Notes under the pieces: generated by a model | Told to the model about the DNA's origin: nothing | The model's database searches: none | Seen by the model: only the letters and a program-made list of their open reading frames with translations | NCBI RefSeq assembly: GCF_963678975.1 | Contig: NC_089281.1 | Location: forward strand, 25,834,765 to 25,898,764 | DNA: 64,000 nt | Source: Dysidea avara | Taxonomy: Eukaryota; Porifera; Demospongiae; Dictyoceratida; Dysideidae | Reading direction: 5' to 3' | Translations under genes and position numbers: made by a program | Part shown: in pieces, positions 49,174-60,520 of the stretch | How positions within the stretch are numbered: the first letter of the stretch is position 1 | Layout: the number at the start of each line of letters is the position of its first letter

Positions 49174-49555
49174 CTTATTGTTTATTGTCACTAATACTCG
49201 TTGCACTGACTGTGTGCTTAAGATTATTCATTGTTTAGATTCAAGTTCTGGCATCCTTGACACTTGATTTGGCACAAATTTAGTGATCTTGACTGAACCC
49301 CCGTTCACTATCCAACTTAAACCTTTATTGACATGATGACATCCTCTCATGCACGAAAGCACATGCATGCATGCACTACACACACAGACACTTGAACTTA
49401 AAGCCAGCCATCCTGAGATGGTGCTGTCCAGAGGACGTGGTTACTCATCAGTGAGGATGAGTGGTGGCATGTCTTGCAATCTTCTAAAAGAGCAATGGCA
49501 ACTATAACCATTCTGTAAATTGGCCCTCTTTGAGATATGTAGCTATGTAGACACT
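49174..49555. other. Non-coding stretch, nothing recognised
   Basis: No open frame, repeat or RNA feature recognised. Confidence 0.5.
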
Positions 49556-49721
49556 TACCGTATAGTCGAGGGGGAAAAATTAAGCCTCAAAATATTTGGA
49601 CCTCCATATATAGTCTAATACATTCTGAGAGTGTTTGCAAATCCGTGAAAATTTTATTTTTAGCAACATTGCTCAACCTTGAAATACTTACCCCTCAAAA
49701 AAATATTTAGGCTATAAGGTA
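49556..49721. mobile_element. TA-flanked MITE, CCGTATAG termini
   Basis: TACCGTATAGTCGAGGGG at the left and CTATAAGGTA at the right, with matching GGGGAAA/CCCCTC and AAATATTT blocks, give about 30 bp of imperfect inverted repeat. TA flanks. 166 bp, non-coding. 49722-50918 has no recognisable gene. Confidence 0.7.
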
Positions 49722-50918
49722 CATAAATCAACTGGTGGCTAATTAGGCTGTGTGACCTATTAGTGCCGTGGGTTGCATTCACCAAACTTCAAAAACAGCA
49801 GTGGACTGTAAACAAGCACTTTTGATTTTCTTTGTTAGGCACATATGACTTAAAATGCAGCTTACTATACTATCACTAACTATATGTAGCCACTAAGTTT
49901 TCTTTGGTAGCATTCAGTCACCACTGGCCAGTGCCAAAATTTCAGTCATCAGTGTGACAGGAAAATAATAGTGCATGGGGACTGGTGAGAAACTATATGA
50001 AGACACACGGTATAGTGTCGTGCAGCCCAAGAAGCCGGTGCACCACACAATGGGTATATTGGCAGGAAGAATAAAGAAAACGTAATTTTCACACATATGT
50101 AGCTGCATGATCCCTTAACCGATTGGAACCAAATTTGTTACAGAAGTGCCCACTAGGTACACAGCAAAAACTGTTTTCTAAGAAATTAGAATTTATTTCA
50201 GTAAAATGTAAAGCTCACTTCTAATAGCAACGTACATTTAAGCACTTATTTACATAATTACTAGTATGTACATACTTCTTATTACAAGTAACTTTAATCT
50301 TACATATATTTCTTAGTATTTTAAGTTAACTATTAACAACTTGCATCTATTTATAAATTTGAGTGGAACTGATCCCACAATGTATTGTTACACTTGTTGA
50401 TCAGGTTTTAAACCAATACATTTTGCTAACACTGTCACAGTGAAGAACTATAACAGGTTAGTTGGTTATAACTTAAGTGTTTGATGGTCTAAAGCAATTA
50501 CATTAATATAATGATGATAATTATGTGTATGGTTAATTGAATTCTTCAGATTCCTATAGTTTAAGAGTGCTGTACTAATTTCTACAAGTTGTTTAATCTA
50601 AGAAGGTGTAGGCTTAAATTTAGAGTGACAAAAATGCTTCTTGTGCACTCTAATTAATTTTTACGATTGCCTTTTAATTTAAGAAAATTACTTCTAAATT
50701 TTAAGAAAATTTATTCTAAATACCACACTTAAAATTATAGGGCTCGTCATTCTCACCCTAGGCCCAGTGAACCTCAATTTACACTAAATATAAGAGAAAA
50801 AGATACTTAACTAGAAAACTGTATTTGCTGTGTAGGGGGTTCTGCATACCAAATTTGAAGATAATCACCCCAGCCATTTTGAAGACCTAAGGCCACAAAA
50901 CCTAGCCTCATGTGTTGG

Positions 50919-51444
50919 CAGTGTTGGGAGTAACGCGCTACTTATGTAACGCGTTACGTAATATTATTACTTTTGTGGTAACAAAGTAATATAACGAAAT
51001 ACGCTATAAAAACAGGTAATATAACGCAAGCTACTTTACTTACAAATGTAACGCGTTACCTAAGTAATATAGTTATTGTAACGAGTCTAATATTACGTAA
51101 TATTATTACTACAAGTAACGAAGTTACTAATCTCGTTAGTTATCCTCTGAGTAATGCCTAGCCACAGCGAAGTAACGAGGCCTACTGAATGAAGCTTATT
51201 CACCAGCTTCTTACTTATAACCGGCAAAATTTGCATATTGTCCAACAGCGCAATCATGTCACGTGATAAGGTGGTAGTTTCACACGTGACAGCTTAAGGC
51301 TGTGGACACAAAGTAATATAATATGTAATATTATTACAGTTACTTTATTTTATGGGTAATATGTAACTGTAACTAAATAGTTCAGTTGCAAGTAATATGT
51401 AATATGTAACTAGTTACTTTTACAAAGTAACTTGCCCAACACTG
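50919..51444. mobile_element. hAT-type element, CAGTGTTGGG termini (copy 2, uninterrupted)
   Basis: Starts CAGTGTTGGGAGTAACGCG and ends CTTGCCCAACACTG, flanked by TGTGTTGG on both sides (50911-50918, 51445-51452). It is inverted relative to the copy at 30663, and keeps the single-TA empty site for the nested MITE. Non-autonomous, 526 bp. Confidence 0.93.
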
Positions 51445-51719
51445 TGTGTTGGCCAGACCCAGAGTGGCACTTATCAGTTTTCAATTATAAACTTCCCCAG
51501 AGGAAATAGGGTCTGGTCATGTGAGACTACGCAAAACCATTGTAATTGTAATTTTTAAACAGAAGGTCCATTCAGTAACCAAATACTGATTTTCAGTGGA
51601 GCCCTGTGAGCAAAAGAAGAGTACAAAACACAAATGCAACTATAGATACAACACCAAAAATAATTATACATGCCACACACACAAATCCAATACAAAGAAA
51701 TAATACTTAGCTAGTATTG

Positions 51720-52557
51720 ATGCCACTGAATAAAATTGTTTGAAAGAAGAAAGAGAAGTAGCCTCCATAACAGTTGATTGTATAGATTGTTCCATAGAAC
51801 ACACCCACAATAATAAAAAGGACCTTTTCCCAAAATTGGGAATAAAGAGACGATTGGTATTACAGCCAACATGACCAGTTACATCTTTAGAGCATCAAAC
51901 AATATCTTGCAAATATGATTGTGTAGCCGGCTATATGGACTTAAAACTTGTGAATAGCACATATGATAATGTCAACACTCTGTCAGTTAAAGTAAAGGAT
52001 AATCTGGAGGTAATAGATGTTGGAATTTTCTTAATGAACTTGGGATGCACTCTTTCAGTTATACTGGTCAATTTAGCAGTAGTAGGACACCAAACAAACA
52101 ACATCACAATAATCAAGCAAAGACATCACAAAAGCAGTATAAAGTAGCTACACAGAGTACAGCTAGTGGTAGTGACCCATAGTGAAGAATGGAGGCAATT
52201 CGAGATCTTACTCTAGAGACCATATTAGATATATGTAAGGTCCAGGGTCAATTGTAATTCCTAGGTATCGAACAGAATCTACTTGAGAAAGTAAGATACC
52301 TCCAACTGAAACAGTGAGTGATTTATTTGCAATTTTCTGTCAACTTCCTATGAGCATTGAACTGGATTTGACAACATTTAAACACAAATGAGAACTCCAC
52401 GGCCAACAAGCCACAGCATCCAAATCAGATTGCAAGGATGTCAGTCTCTACTGTGCTCAAGTCCGAATTGCTACAGTGCAGCATACAAATCAAAAGGTGA
52501 CCATTTCATACAGGCAAGGCTTGCACTAAATTAATGGTCTGATCGCACAGCCACATC
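51720..52557 (-). pseudogene. Non-LTR retrotransposon reverse-transcriptase remnant
   Basis: Read on the minus strand in pieces, with stops and frame changes: LQSDLDAVACW near 52430, the RT thumb-like motif SVRYLGITIDP near 52270-52240, then GHVGCNTNRLFIPNFGKRSF near 51870, like the C-terminal end of LINE-type ORF2 proteins. No intact frame remains. The clade cannot be decided by eye (CR1/L2-like is possible). Confidence 0.65.
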
Positions 52558-52562
52558 ATGTG

Positions 52563-53387
52563 CAGAGGCGTAGCCAGGATTTTTTGAAGGGGGGTTCCAG
52601 CACCAGCATTGAGTTACCAGAAGCAGGGGTCTGGGGGCGCAGCCCCCAGCCGCTGAGAGACTTTCAATATTTTAATGAATCAAAACTCAGCAAATTGCTA
52701 TATTGTATGCAAAAAGTACATTAATTGTGATCCATATAAGTGCCCCGCGATGAAGGTAGTACTAGATAAAGCCACCTAGTGGAAACAGACAGCATAACAC
52801 ATAGAGACACATAGTAATCTGCAAGTGATAGTTATCTCACTGTGGTATAAGAGCCATGAATCCATTGATACAAATGTACAATCAAAGCAATATAACTATA
52901 CAAATATGCATAGCATGAATTCATTTTGCATAACACAAGTGATAAATTACTGGAGCTCTATATCTTTAAACACTGCACACCAAAGCTATAGCAGTATAAG
53001 GTCATGCTAAGTTTTGCATTTAATGTTAGAATGTCTGAAAAACTTCATATGGACATGGATATATTTATACATACATGTTCTATTAGAGTATACCTGACTG
53101 CTCTATTAGAATATAAACCTGACTGCTCTATTAGAGTATATACCTGACTGCTTTATTAGAGTATATCGATCTTTTTAACAAGTTTTGAAGAGGCCTAAGG
53201 CTCATGTTACCTCTGTAAATCCTTCCTTGAGAGATGAATGCAAGCTTTATCAATTGCCATTACACTATATTACTCACTCATTTTGTCCTGCCACACTAAA
53301 TGGTGTGTTAGGATCCTGCTTGCAGAAGTCAAAATTTTACAGGGGGGGTTCTTGAACCCCCTGAAATCCCCCCTCCCTACGCCCCTG
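52563..53387. mobile_element. MITE, CAGAGGCGTAGCCAGG termini, 5-bp duplication, with CTCTATTAGAG array
   Basis: The left end CAGAGGCGTAGCCAGGAT with a GGGGGGTTC block pairs with GAACCCCC and CCCTACGCCCCTG at the right. The flank ATGTG is repeated (52558-52562, 53388-53392). At about 53080-53165 are four tandem copies of ACTGCT(C/T)TATTAGAGTATA separated by CCTG. No transposase is seen. 825 bp. Confidence 0.82.
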
Positions 53388-53728
53388 ATGTGGTCACGTC
53401 ATGACAACCATGTACTATGTATATTAGTCGAAACTGGCGAGCAATAATCAATTGTGGGATTATAATTTGTGGTTAGATTTTTTATTTGCGGTCGGGTTGC
53501 GTGTTGGAATCAAGCTTGCTTGGAATCGAGGAAACGTTGGGGGAAAGGCAGAACAGAAAGGCGCCCAAGAAGTACAAAGTAAGCCAGCTTACCAGGAACA
53601 ATACAGCATGTACATACATTGTGTTTGTGTATTTATTGTCGCAATTGCTTAGTGTTTGTGTTTTGTATTTATTGTATAATCTTTACTGGGCTCCACTGAA
53701 AATTACTGAGTGGATCCCCTGTTAAAAA

Positions 53729-54079
53729 ATTACAATTACAGAGACCTCAACCTGTAAAGTGCACTAGGAGTGAGACCTGAGGTTAAAATGAGTGAGATTT
53801 GCTTACTTATGCGTGAGGTCTCGTCTTAGTAGAAGAATTCCTGTAAAAATTGCAAAATTCGCAACTTTCTTTGGCTATTTTCAGTTATACTTCTCCATTT
53901 TTAGCCATTAGAGCACTGTTTAGTACTTTTCCAAGAGGTGTGAAGTGAAATTAACTTACATAAGAGCTTAATTTTCCAGGAATTGCAATGTGTGAGATGG
54001 AGAACCATGCGTGAGACAACAATCAAATGAGTGTGTCTCACACGTAATGCGTGAGAGTTGAGGTGTCTGTAATTACAAT
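53729..54079. mobile_element. Foldback element
   Basis: AATTACAATTACAGAGACCTC at the left pairs with GAGGTGTCTGTAATTACAATT at the right. The interior shows repeated GTGAGAC/GCGTGAG motifs. Non-coding. Confidence 0.7.
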
Positions 54080-54081
54080 TG

Positions 54082-54298
54082 TAGTTTCGTGCCTAGACTT
54101 CCCTCGGGGGTGGCGCTTATCGATTAGAGATTATAAGCGCTAATCTATAAGCGCCACCCCCCGAGGAAAAGGGTCTGGGCACGAGACTACTCCCTCTTCG
54201 ACGTAGCCAGACCGTTTTCTTTTTTGTGTGAGCGTTGGGGAAAAAACTTGACATCCATACAAAAGAAAAAAAAAGTGGTCTGGCTATGCAAGACCATC
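54082..54298. mobile_element. Two adjacent small foldbacks of the GCGCTTAT family
   Basis: 54082-54189 is a palindrome around GGTGGCGCTTAT and ATAAGCGCCACC, with outer ends TAGTTTCGTGCC and GGGCACGAGACTA. 54201-54292 is a second one, with TAGCCAGACCGTTTTC pairing with GTGGTCTGGCTA. Both resemble parts of the element at 55196; a fragment of the same family also lies at about 51453-51528. Confidence 0.7.
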
Positions 54299-54600
54299 TA
54301 TGACCTAGCCGTGGTAAAACCAGGAACGGAGAAACAGGAAACAAGAAATGGAGAAATGGGTGGAAATGGAATTCCTTTGCTGCAGAACAGTCTTCATTTG
54401 TAATTGCAGAGCACAGATTTTCTCACAACCTTGATGGCCGAAGTAGCAGTGACTGCTGTATTAGAGTGCTTTGCAACTCGGCTAAAAATCATAGGAATGG
54501 GGTAAAACCATGGGGACCAAGAGGGGTAAAACCCGGACGGGAACAGGGGACGGAAACAGTGAAAGTGGATGCTAGGGACAGGGAAATGAAGGGCTACAGT

Positions 54601-55920
54601 CAGGACCTACTACATGCAGGGTGACAGTGGATGGATAAGGCCTGCTTAAGGATGGTTTCTGAGTGGTTTCCAGAAACTGGTAAAACAAAATAAGATACCT
54701 TAATAGAACAGTCACTCTAATAGAGCAGTCACCTTAATAGAGCAGTCACCCTAACCCTAATGCAAAATGATAATGAGTCTAATTTTAATGCTTCCCAAGG
54801 ATCATTCCCCAGACCATTGGGCCTGACTTTTCAAAGTAGAGCAGGTACTTTTTTCATTGGGATTTCATGGATAATACTTTTCCAGTAGTGTTTGGATCTT
54901 TCAGCCTTGTTTACACATAATTTACATTTATAAGTAGCAAAACATCTTTTGATAACATGGTTTTCAATCCAGGCTTATGTAATTCCAGGGCCTAAATACA
55001 CAGCCATGATTATGTAGAAGGAAGGCATGCCTTAGAATGCAAGGGATGATGTATTCAGTGAGTTAAAATCTACAGGGTCCTGGGGAATGATCCTTGGGAA
55101 GCATTAAAATTAGACCCCCTATTATCATTTTGCATTAAGGTGACTGCTCTATTAGAGTGACTGTTCTATTAGGGTAACTCGATCTGTTTCACCAGTAGTT
55201 TTGCGTAGCCAGGCCCTATTTCTTCGCATGGCGCTTATCGATTGGAAATTATAAGCGCCTGCTCCGAAAGGGTCTGGGGACTCTACAGTAGAAAAGTTCT
55301 GCTCATTGCAAGCAAACTTAATAACTTTTACCTTGGTTGTAGAGTTTGAACAGTCTGAAGCCTTGCCTATAGCTGAAGATGAAGCCAACTGTGGTCATCC
55401 ACACCTCTTCTGAAAGTGGTTTAAGGCCAATCAATGCTCCAGATAGCTAGTGGACTCGTGGCATACTTTCACATTGTCTTACACCAGCTACATCTTCCGT
55501 TTTCTCTGCGAGCTGTTGGAGGCGAGCTGGACTGATCAGCTCAAACCTCAGACATAATTACACTCATTTAAAGCAGATTTTATAGCTTTCTTACCTTGGT
55601 TTTGGAGTTTGAACAAGCTGAAGCCTTCGGAAGCCTTGCCTATAACTGAGGATGAAGCCAACTGTGGTCATCCACACCTCTTCTGAAAGTGGTTTAAGGC
55701 CAATCAACGCTCATCTACCCAGAGGTGATTTGCCTGCAGAACTTTTCTATTGTAGAGTCCCCAGATCCTTTCGGAGCAGGCACTTATAATTTCCAATCGA
55801 TAAGCGCCATGTGGAGAAATAGGGTCTGGCTACGCGAGACTATTTCACCAGTTTCTGGAAACCACCCAGAAACCAGGTCTTATCCATCCACTGTCACTCT
55901 GCATGTAGTTAGTAGGGACT
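54601..55920. mobile_element. Composite inverted-repeat element A, interrupted by element B
   Basis: The outer arms (54601-54820) pair with 55080-55186 and 55852-55920: CTACATGCAGGGTGACAGTG with CACTGTCACTCTGCATGTAG, GGTTTCCAGAAACTGG with CCAGTTTCTGGAAACC, and GCTTCCCAAGGATCATTCCC with its complement. The arms contain tandem CTCTAATAGAGCAGTCAC motifs. Pairing is broken on the right exactly where element B begins and ends. Confidence 0.85.
55196..55842. mobile_element. Element B, nested in A with a 9-bp duplication
   Basis: It starts TAGTTTTGCGTAGCCAGGCC and ends GGTCTGGCTACGCGAGACTA, with TTTCACCAG on both sides (55187-55195, 55843-55851). Arms of about 110 bp pair through GGCGCTTATCGATTGGAAAT. 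The middle has a direct repeat of about 115 bp (near 55330-55438 and 55596-55710, both with GATGAAGCCAACTGTGGTC). Non-coding. Confidence 0.85.
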
Positions 55921-56654
55921 CTGGCATTCAGGCTGTAACAGGCATTTCTCAGGATATTCCAAGATGGATGTTGTGGGCATTATTGAGGATTCTAGGGTTC
56001 GACCTTAACTCTGAATATAATTATCTACAAGACAGTGAAATTCCAGCTGCACAAGTTTTGTATGCTAGAGTCACCAGACTACTATGACCAGACATAGATT
56101 AGGCCCTGGGTTTGATTATCATTATTGGTTATTGTTTTTAATAGTGGACAGACAGCACAGCTGATATGCCTAGTCTCGTCTACTCAGGCACGCTTATTAT
56201 AAAAGCTAAGTGTCATCCCATCTTGCATGCTTGATCATGGCAGTAATGTTTGGGTTTTACTTTAACCACTTACTAACCATAAAATCTTGTTCTTTTTATA
56301 ACAAATCCTGATTGCTCTGTAGATATGATACTTGTAACCGGCTGAATGAAAACTGTTTGTTTTTGCAAAATTCTTTGCTAATGTATGGAAATAAAATGCA
56401 TGTGCTACATAACAATTTACAATGGATATGCTGTTTTTGTATGGGTCAAATTTACTGTTGTCAATACTGTCATTTCTTTGTTGGAATGACCTCCTTCTTC
56501 AGAACAGTACAGGCTAATCACTGTACCTTTATGTGTATTTACCAGTTTATGGTGAACAGATTGAGCCAAGTCATAGCTTGTTTTGGTTGTGAGTTAAGGT
56601 TGATTAATTAAGCACCTGTAATTTTTTGCTGTATTGCTGCTGTATAAATTGAAT
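55921..56654. other. Non-coding stretch, no gene recognised
   Basis: Open frames at 55725 and 56312 do not resemble known proteins; the first starts inside element B. No second LTR of the BEL/Pao fossil was found here. Confidence 0.5.
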
Positions 56655-57049
56655 CTATTGCTGTGCCAACTGTCTAGCATTATACCATTCAATTTGCCCA
56701 TGCATTTGTAAACCCTTTTTGGTTGACTTCATGTCAGTATGTGCAGTCAATGATTGTGCAAAAATAAACCTCAAGGCCAAATTATTGGTGTATTTAAAAT
56801 ACAAAAAGAAGTGAAATACATGCAAAAATTGCCATGCTGTACAAAAGTAACGATGAAAAGCTAACAAGAACTGATCAACATTCAAAGATCGCACAAGTTC
56901 AAGATGAACAGCCATTGTAGAGGCGCATGTGAAAAGGCATATGTAAGCCTTATGTTCACTTTCTTAACGTCCTTGAATTCGTACATATAGAGGTCCAGCA
57001 AAATCAATGCCTGTGTGTGCAAATGGTGGATCATTAGACACGCAGTCAC

Positions 57050-57440
57050 ATCTTTTCAGTTAATAGTCGTTAAGTCGAAGTCCTTGAAGGTAAGCCTAAG
57101 GCTGCAGCACATGTTGCTCTGCTGTCAGACCTTCAGTGCTGGTCACTGTAAAGTGTTAACAATAATAAATACTGTAGGTTTAAGGAAGAAAATCCATCCC
57201 TCCTGGAGGAAGACTGAGTGTGGCCCCGACTAGACATTGGCATTGGGTGACCTGCAGTTCAAATCCTGGGTTGGAGGATTTTTTTTTCCTTACTTTGGCC
57301 CCTTTTCTGTTACACCTTTTCAGCTATAAGTCGTGAAGTTCAAATCCTTGAAATTAGGTTAGGTAATCCTAAGGCTGCAGCACATGTTGCTGTCAGACCT
57401 TCAGTGCTGGTCACTGTAAAGTGTTAATAATAAAAATAAT
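57050..57440. repeat. Direct ~110-bp repeats inserted in the retrotransposon fossil
   Basis: Copies at about 57058-57172 and 57320-57436 share CCTAAGGCTGCAGCACATGT and GTCAGACCTTCAGTGCTGGT in the same orientation. A GTTCAAATCC B-box-like motif near 57258 hints at a tRNA-related SINE, but no clear A box is found. Confidence 0.65.
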
Positions 57441-59357
57441 AGAACAAGGCAAATCAGGTGAGGCTTTATATGAGTAAGGAAAACCTTCAAACTTCTAACA
57501 AATCACACATTGACGTATTATACATTTCACAGTCTTTCTACCTCATATAATTCATCTCAGGACAGTTAAAGAAAGTGTCATTCACTCCACCATGTTTCAC
57601 AGCTTCATAAAAGTGACAAACAAGGAGGGTAACAAATGGGTGATTGTGAGGGAGTAGGATGAGCTGCTTACTACTTAGTGGCAGTGATGAATTGTTTGTC
57701 CCACCCAATCCAACATGTTTCTGCATGATTAAGTTTTGCACTTAAGTTAATTGTACTGTCATTGGTTGTACCCTTCCTACAAGCCTTAATAAATCATAAA
57801 ACATAAGCCGTTGTTCACAATGATGAATTAAAACTGCTGAACTGTGTACAATCAAGTATCTTGTATACATTCTGTATCTGACGTACCCTCTCAAGTATGA
57901 CATGTGATGTTTCAGTAGACTGCTTCATTAGTTCTGACTTGATGTCATCATTTAATTCACAATCAGCAGACAGTGGCCATTCCTTCTCATTTAATTTCAA
58001 AAACTTGGGACCTGATCCACTACTCTCAGCAAGACCTACTCCACTCAGCCCCCTGAGAAGGTATATTGGCTGGATTCAATAATCCTGGGCAGTATCTCCA
58101 TGAATCCTTGTTTGTCAACTGATGAATTTCTTGTATACAATGGCTAATGTACTGCTTCTAGCGTTTTGTATGCCTAATCCAATACATCACAGTGGTGGAG
58201 TATGGAGTTTGAGAATTAGGAATGGTTGTGGATTTTTTCATTGGGGGAAACTCTAGTTTTCGAAGCAACATTTCTAACTTAAGCATGACCATTTTGATAA
58301 ACTGATCAAACATAAACTAGCACAGTGTATGTTTAAAGGGACGCGTCACAAAATCCATGTACCTGAACATCAATCAGACTAGAATTCATCAAAAGATTAC
58401 ACCTGGGAATCTTCACAGACATAATGGAGGTGAACTCAGAAGCTGCATTGTTCCAAACATTGAGGATCTTTCCCTGTAAAGGTTCATCCCGCTTTTGCTG
58501 GTTTGAACGCAACACCTGGAATAAGAATTTCAAGCAAATCACTCAGTAGTCCCAAGGAATCATACATTTTCACAGTGAATTTCAATACAGACCTTTACTG
58601 TCAAGCATACTCAGTTAATTTAGTAAAGTCAAACAGGAAGTTGTCAGATCGATTGTCCCAATTGATACCAAGTACCTTCATATAACTTGATCTAGAAAAG
58701 AACCCATTGTTGTCTTGGCAAAGATTCTTCCTTTTTGGCTACTTGAGATTGGGACTCTGCAACTATTGGATCACCATCCAATACAGACTCAGCAATTCTG
58801 ATTCCTCGTGACAGCTCTGGAGAGTTGGAAACCCACTTCTTAAGGTTAAAACCATCTTCTGACATCATTCTCTTTGATGTACAATAAACCTTGAAAGCTC
58901 CTTCAATGCTAGTCTCACCACACCAAGTCATTTACATATAGAAAATCTTCACCATGTTGGGATCATCAGACTTATATACTTCAACAAATGATTCGAAATT
59001 ACAGCACCGAGAATTGCAGGTAAAGGTTGTAGACCAAAAACCAACTTGTCAATTTCAGAATTAACCTCAAATGGGTTTTGCAACCACAAGAATCAAAGTC
59101 TCTCTGTCATCCTCAGTCACGAGTAAAGCTTTCTCTATATCACCTACAAGAACAATTTCGTGACAATGAAACCTTGACAATACATCAAAAAGCTTGGGAA
59201 TATAGTTTGGCATCGGCATCTGACTTAGCAGACTCATCATATGTTATTACCTTCGGTGGTGCTTATTATCACCCAGCACCAAGGAGTTCTTGATTTGTGC
59301 ATCTTCTTGCCTATACTTGTCGAATATCATCTTCCTCAACCTTAGGATTGTTGTCTG

Positions 59358-59375
59358 GCCCCACGTTGGGTGCCA
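59358..59375 (-). other. Primer-binding site (tRNA-Lys-like) of the BEL/Pao fossil
   Basis: On the minus strand TGGCACCCAACGTGGGGC matches the complement of the 3' end of animal tRNA-Lys(CUU) with one mismatch (A for G at position 5). It lies two bases after the presumed LTR end, as expected for reverse-transcription priming. Confidence 0.75.
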
Positions 59376-59377
59376 GA

Positions 59378-59680
59378 TGTTTTAATTTGACTACAGCAAC
59401 TCGACCAATCTCGTTACAAACAACCAAACTATGGTACATGGCATGATCACATGATATCACATGCACACATACACAATTAAATTACAACTATAATTAAGCA
59501 GCATTTCTCTACAGTATTACCACTAGACAGTTGGTAGACACTGTGCCTGCATGATAGGATCTTTTATGATCTAGGTGGACCAATAATGATTGAGTGACAT
59601 GCCCCTTAATGATCTATTGTATTTATAGTGATTGATCATTAAATACATACCTCTTATTGGTAGCATGGAGGCATGCTACA
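59378..59680 (-). mobile_element. Solo-surviving 5' LTR of the BEL/Pao fossil
   Basis: Minus-strand ends are TGTAGCATGCC and TTAAAACA, giving the usual TG..CA termini over 303 bp. A TATAAAT box lies at about 59621-59628 on the minus strand. The outer border is inferred from the termini only, as no partner LTR exists for comparison. Confidence 0.55.
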
Positions 59681-60022
59681 ACTCTTAAATGTCCAGTTGG
59701 CTGGGGCCCACTTGTGAGATACTCTAATAAAGCAGTCACTCTAATTCAGCATAATGTGCCCCAAATAACTCACCTTAATTGCATTGACTCATATTTTATT
59801 TATTGTATCTTAGGACAAAGGAGCACCTTAATTAGAACTATGCTTTCTATTTAGAACTGTATGCATTGTTTTGAATCACGTGATGATGTTGCCGCCTGTT
59901 GCGTAGTGACCAAAAGCAGCTCTTGACAGCCACTGTGTTAGCGTCCGCCCGGGTTGTTACAAATGTTCTTATAGTCACATGTGCATATCATACTATTGCA
60001 GCTAGCTATAGCAAAAAATAAA
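59681..60022. other. Non-coding stretch upstream of the F-box gene
   Basis: It holds one ACTCTAATAAAGCAGTCACT motif (59717) and, at 59875-59905, an E-box TCACGTGATG followed by TGCCGCCTGTTGCG. This loosely recalls the promoter block of the beta-helix genes. Whether it serves the F-box gene is unknown. Confidence 0.45.
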
Positions 60023-60247
60023 AATATTAATTGATAAAAAATGAAGTAAGAATCTAAGCGATAGAAACTAGTGAAGCAATGATGGTATTACAGCAGCTCT
60101 GTGGGAAAGTCCCTACTTTGACATTGAACAAAGTAATTGTTATGACATTCCAATTTAGGGATTTTCCCACAGAGCTATGTTGCAATACCATCATTCATAT
60201 AATCTTGTTCATTGCTTTAGATTTCTTCTTCATTTTTTAATATACTA
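60023..60247. mobile_element. Foldback element upstream of the F-box gene
   Basis: The inner arms AATGATGGTATTACAGCAGC (60079) and its partner ending ATACCATCATT (60194) are nearly perfect, with CTCTGTGGGAAA/TTTCCCACAGAG inside. The outer arms pair AAAAAATGAAGTAAGAATCT with AGATTTCTTCTTCATTTTTT. About 225 bp, ending about 270 bp before the start codon. Confidence 0.85.
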
Positions 60248-60520
60248 ATAAATATAATCCCTGATAGCAGAGGATCTTAGACCCCCTCATATTTATTCCT
60301 TAATACATTCGATGTTATAAGTGTAACATATTACAATTTCAGAAATCTACTTTTGACTACCACTGAGGTGAAAAAGAAATCTTTCAATGCATTTTAAATA
60401 TTAATATTAAACCACGACTATTTTTCATACCAACTTGTTAAATTTATAGCTATAAATTTGGCTTGACATTGTTCAGGAGCAAATCGTTCACAACTTTTAG
60501 TTGAGATCAACAAATAATTG

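Larger units (their letters stand above)
56655..59377 (-). pseudogene. BEL/Pao-type LTR retrotransposon fossil (pol remnants)
   Basis: On the minus strand, in pol order and in broken frames: an RT block with VGDIEKAFL (about 59135) and SEDGFNLKKWVSNSPEL (about 58850), KVLGINWDN (about 58680), an RNase H start VHGFCDAS (about 58340), a linker (57815-58000), an integrase zinc-finger region with HPFVTLL and KHGGVNDT (57538-57741) and an integrase core with TGIDFAGPLYV and AVHLELV (about 57000-56850). The order RT-RNase H-integrase and the motif style fit BEL/Pao. Gag and protease, and the second LTR, are missing; multiple stops and frameshifts show it is dead. A repeat insertion lies at 57050-57440. 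Confidence 0.8.

Noticed and set aside
55725..56087. 120-codon frame on the plus strand
   Set aside because: It begins inside mobile element B and crosses its border; no homology recognised.
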